Below are positions 6,611-9,550 of a stretch of 9,550 nucleotides of DNA, piece after piece (within the stretch, counting starts at the first letter, position 1; every line of letters starts with the position of its first letter). The notes under the pieces are model-generated. The model did not search any database. It worked only from the letters and a program-made list of their open reading frames with translations, and was not told the origin of the DNA. Origin of the DNA: an uncultured Rhodanobacter sp. (lineage in GTDB: Bacteria; Pseudomonadota; Gammaproteobacteria; Xanthomonadales; Rhodanobacteraceae). Location: NCBI GenBank assembly GCA_937906285.1, contig CALCWL010000339.1:1-9550 (forward strand), in the 5' to 3' direction. The translations under genes and the position numbers were made by a program.

Positions 6611-9550
6611 TCATGGTGCGGACGCGGGCTCGCGGCCGTCGCGCTTGCCTGCCAACGCGGTCAGCAGCGCCCGCAACGCCGCCGGGCGCACCGGCTTGTG
6701 CAGCAGCGGATAGCCCAGCGTGCGGGCGCGCTGTTTCAGTTCGCTGCTGCCGTCGGCGGTGATCATGGCCACCGGCGGCAGTTGGTCCGTGGCGGCGCGA
6801 AGTTGCTGCAGGGCCTGCACGCCGTCGAGGCCGTCGGCCAGATGGTAGTCGGCCAGGATCAGGTCCACCGGGCCGTGCGCCAGCACCTCGGCTGCCTGCG
6901 CCACGTCGGCGGCGACGCGGCAATCGACGCCCCAGCGACCGAGCAGGGCGCGCATGCCGTCGAGGATGGTCGCATCGTTGTCCAGACACAGCACGGTCAG
7001 CGGCAACTGCTGGTCGCTGCCCACGTGCTGCACGCGCCGGTGCCGCTGCGCTACCGCGGCGCTGCGCGGCACGCTCACCGCGAAGCAGCTGCCGTGCCCG
7101 ACCCGCGAATGCAGGTCGAGACGATGACCCAGGATGCCGGCCAGGCGGTCGCAGATCGACAGGCCCAGGCCCAGTCCCTTCTCGCCCCACGGCGAGGGTT
7201 GTTCCAGGCGCTGGAACTCGTCGAAGATGCGCGCGCGCTGCTCTTCGGCGATGCCGGGACCGGAATCCCACACCTCGATGCGCACCGTTTCCGCGCCCAC
7301 CCGCCGCGCGCCGAGCAGCACGCTGCCGGTGCTGGTGTAGCGCAGCGCGTTGGAGAGGAAGTTCTGCACGATCCGGCGCAGCAGCTGCGGGTCGCTGCGC
7401 ACGGCCAGCGAGGTCGGCATCACGCGCAGGCGCAGGCCTCGCTGCCCGGCGACCAGGGCGAACTGCGCCTGCAGCGAGTCGAACAGTTCGGCCAGCGCGA
7501 ACGCGCCGACGTCGGGCCGGTAGCTGCCGGCATCCAGCCGCGAGACGTCGAGCAGCGCGTCGAGCAGATCCTCAGCGGCGCGGAACGAGGCGTCGATGCG
7601 CTCGGCCAGCGCGCTCGCCTCCGCATCCAGTCCGGGGTGCTGGCGCAGCGCCGAGGTGAACAATCGCGCGGCGTTCAGCGGCTGCAGCAGGTCGTGGCTG
7701 GCCGCAGCGAGGAAGCGGGTCTTGGAGATGTTGGCGGTCTCCGCCGCGCGGCGCGCCTGCGCGGTGGCCAGCAAGGCGTCGGACAGCTCCGCGGTGCGTT
7801 GCCCGACACGCTGCTCCAGCGTCTCGTTCGCCTCGATCAGCGCCTGTTCGGCGTGCTTGTAGGCAGTGACGTCCGTATAGGTGGTGACGTAGCCGCCGCC
7901 GGGCAGCGCGCGGCCGCGCATCTCGATCACGGTGCCGTCCGGGCGCACGCGCTGGAACAGGTGCGAGGAACCGGCGCGCATGTGCTCGATGCGTTTGGCC
8001 ACGTGGCCGTCCACCTCGCCGGGGCCGCATTCGCCCAGTTCGGCGTTCCAGCCGATCAGCTCGGCCACCGGCACGCCCACATGCACCATGCCGTCGGGGT
8101 AGTCGAACAGTTCCAGATAACGCCGGTTCCATGCCACCAGGCGCATCTGCGCATCGACCACGCTGATGCCTTGCGAGACATTCTCCAGCGTGGTGGAGAG
8201 GAGCTCGCGATTGAAGCGCAGCTCCTGCGAGGCTTCGTCCAGCAACGCCATCGACTCGGCCACGTCCAGCCCGCTGCCGGACAGCGCGCTGATCAGGATG
8301 CGCCGCGCGTTGGCCGCGCCCACGGCGGAGGCCAGCAGGCGTTCGGTGTACTGGATCAGCGCGCGATCGGCGGCTTCGCCGGACAGCAGCGGCTTGCCGC
8401 GACGCTGGCCGTATTCGTCGAACGCGCGTGCACTGGCCCGCTCGCCCACGATGCGCTCGGCGATGGTGCGCAGGTCGGCCACCGCCACGCGGCCGCGCCA
8501 GTCGCCGCTGCCGCCGCCGCTGGCCGGGTCGGCCTCCATGAACATCGCCGCGTGCAGGCGCTCCTCCAGGCTGGGCCGCAGGCGCAGCGAGACGAAGACC
8601 AGGCAGCCGACGTTGACCAGCAGCGACCAGAAGGTGCCGTGCATCACCGGGTCCCAGCCGCTCAGGTGGAACAACGCCTGCGGGCGCAGCCAGTCCCAGC
8701 CGAACAGGCCATGCTGCAGCCATGCATCGGAGCGGATCAGCGCCGGCAGCAGCAAGGTGTACAGCCAGACCGCGAAGCCGCCGGCCAGGCCCACCATCAC
8801 GCCGCGACGGCTGGCCCCGCGCCAGTACAGCGCGGCGATCAGCGCCGGCGCGAACTGCGCCACCGCGGCGAACGCCAGCAGCCCGGTGGCCGCCAGGTTC
8901 TCCGCATTCGCGGCGGCGCGGTAATAGGCGTAGGCCATCAGCGCCAGTCCGATGATCGCCACCCGCCGCACGCCCAGCACCCATTGCGACAGGTCGCTGC
9001 GCTGTTCCAGCCGCAACGCGCGGATGCGCAGCAGCGCCGGCATCACCAGGTCGTTGCTGATCATCGTCGACAGCGCCACTGCGGCCACGATCACCATGCC
9101 GGTCGCCGCGGAAAAACCGCCGATGAAGGCCAGCAACGCCATGCCGCGGTCGCCGAGCGCCAGTGGCAGGGTCAGCACCCAGGCATCGGCCGCGCCGCCG
9201 CGCACCTGCGGCATGTGCGCGCCCGCTGCGACGATCGGGAGCACGGCCGCGCTGATCACGGCCAGATACAGCGGCACCAGCCAGCGCGCACGGGTGAGGT
9301 CGCCGGTGTCCTCGCATTCGACCATGCCGATCTGGAATTGCCGCGGCAGACAGAACATGGCGCAGAACGCCAGCATGGTCTGCGCCACGAAACCCGGCGA
9401 GGGATCGATCTCCAGCTGGTCCAGCGGCAGGCGCAGGGTGCTGGCCAGGCCGGGGCCGTGCCACAGCGCGTAACCGGCCAGGGCCACGAAGGCCAGCAGC
9501 TTGATCAGCGACTCCAGCGCGATCGCCAGCATCAGGCCGTGGTGATGCTC
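6611..9550 (-). CDS. Hybrid sensor histidine kinase with sodium:solute symporter domain, CrbS/MxtR-like, N-terminus cut by window edge
   Basis: The frame is open to 9550 (979 residues in view) and enters with EHHHGLM before a membrane helix, so the ATG at 9532 is internal. About 150-200 N-terminal residues and several helices lie outside. In order: symporter (SSS/SLC5-like) helices over about 9550-8575, with an ALSTMISND segment at about 9050-9076; a STAC-like linker (about 8490-8285); a PAS domain (about 8215-7855); a short coiled coil; a DHp helix with phospho-acceptor His (codon 7694-7696, SHDLLQPLNA); an ATPase domain with N-box QNFLSNALRYT, DSGPGI and GLGLGLSI; and a receiver with phospho-acceptor Asp (codon 6848-6850, ILADYH) and Lys (codon 6695-6697). 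It is a membrane sensor expected to phosphorylate the LuxR-type regulator and control acs. SSS-STAC-PAS-kinase architecture is known for CrbS, which responds to acetate-related carbon status. It is convergent with the regulator operon. Confidence 0.92.
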   Translation of the reverse strand, partial: EHHHGLMLAIALESLIKLLAFVALAGYALWHGPGLASTLRLPLDQLEIDPSPGFVAQTMLAFCAMFCLPRQFQIGMVECEDTGDLTRARWLVPLYLAVISAAVLPIVAAGAHMPQVRGGAADAWVLTLPLALGDRGMALLAFIGGFSAATGMVIVAAVALSTMISNDLVMPALLRIRALRLEQRSDLSQWVLGVRRVAIIGLALMAYAYYRAAANAENLAATGLLAFAAVAQFAPALIAALYWRGASRRGVMVGLAGGFAVWLYTLLLPALIRSDAWLQHGLFGWDWLRPQALFHLSGWDPVMHGTFWSLLVNVGCLVFVSLRLRPSLEERLHAAMFMEADPASGGGSGDWRGRVAVADLRTIAERIVGERASARAFDEYGQRRGKPLLSGEAADRALIQYTERLLASAVGAANARRILISALSGSGLDVAESMALLDEASQELRFNRELLSTTLENVSQGISVVDAQMRLVAWNRRYLELFDYPDGMVHVGVPVAELIGWNAELGECGPGEVDGHVAKRIEHMRAGSSHLFQRVRPDGTVIEMRGRALPGGGYVTTYTDVTAYKHAEQALIEANETLEQRVGQRTAELSDALLATAQARRAAETANISKTRFLAAASHDLLQPLNAARLFTSALRQHPGLDAEASALAERIDASFRAAEDLLDALLDVSRLDAGSYRPDVGAFALAELFDSLQAQFALVAGQRGLRLRVMPTSLAVRSDPQLLRRIVQNFLSNALRYTSTGSVLLGARRVGAETVRIEVWDSGPGIAEEQRARIFDEFQRLEQPSPWGEKGLGLGLSICDRLAGILGHRLDLHSRVGHGSCFAVSVPRSAAVAQRHRRVQHVGSDQQLPLTVLCLDNDATILDGMRALLGRWGVDCRVAADVAQAAEVLAHGPVDLILADYHLADGLDGVQALQQLRAATDQLPPVAMITADGSSELKQRARTLGYPLLHKPVRPAALRALLTALAGKRDGREPASAP

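Noticed and set aside
7572..9464. 630-residue minus-strand frame inside the kinase gene
   Set aside because: Same strand but wrong frame; Arg/Gly/Ala-rich with no domain, whereas the adjacent frame encodes a full set of kinase motifs.
9530..9532. ATG as start of the sensor kinase
   Set aside because: The frame continues upstream to the window edge (EHHHGL before the Met), and the symporter domain would lack its first helices, so this Met is internal.

Overview
The window is GC-rich, with strong G/C third-position bias and many long antisense shadow frames. It reads as a gammaproteobacterial chromosome, most likely Xanthomonadales (Rhodanobacter/Dyella/Xanthomonas-type). That placement rests on general protein character, GC content and a TACACT-like -10 box, not on a marker gene. 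There are six protein genes and no rRNA, tRNA, CRISPR array or insertion sequence that I can see.

Layout. Positions 1-1514 (minus) hold an inner-membrane MFS transporter of the metabolite:H+ symporter type, cut at its C-terminus by the window edge. Upstream of it on the same strand (1670-3049) is a DcaP-like outer-membrane porin with a signal peptide, an N-terminal coiled coil and a beta-barrel. The 155-bp gap between them can fold into four consecutive hairpins. A 221-bp divergent region (3050-3270) separates the porin from acs and carries a 19-bp operator-like palindrome. Then on the plus strand come acetyl-CoA synthetase (3271-5211), a NarL/LuxR-type response regulator (5310-5978) and a small five-helix membrane protein of unknown function (6017-6574). 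Facing them tail to tail (6611-9550, minus) is a large hybrid sensor kinase built on a sodium:solute-symporter domain. It is cut at its N-terminus by the other window edge.

How the parts fit. A transporter-fused kinase with STAC, PAS, DHp, catalytic and receiver domains, beside a REC-HTH regulator and acs, matches the CrbS/CrbR (MxtR/ErdR) system known to control acetyl-CoA synthetase in Vibrio and Pseudomonas. The inferred picture is an acetate or short-carboxylate scavenging locus: porin (outer membrane), MHS symporter (inner membrane), Acs (activation to acetyl-CoA), with the two-component pair controlling expression, possibly through the palindrome in the porin-acs divergent region. Co-regulation of the porin and symporter is inference from position only.

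The less explained parts are the shared divergent palindrome, an inverted pair of tandem heptamer arrays directly before the response-regulator start, the uncharacterised membrane protein between regulator and kinase, and a roughly 110-residue periplasmic loop with two cysteines in the symporter.
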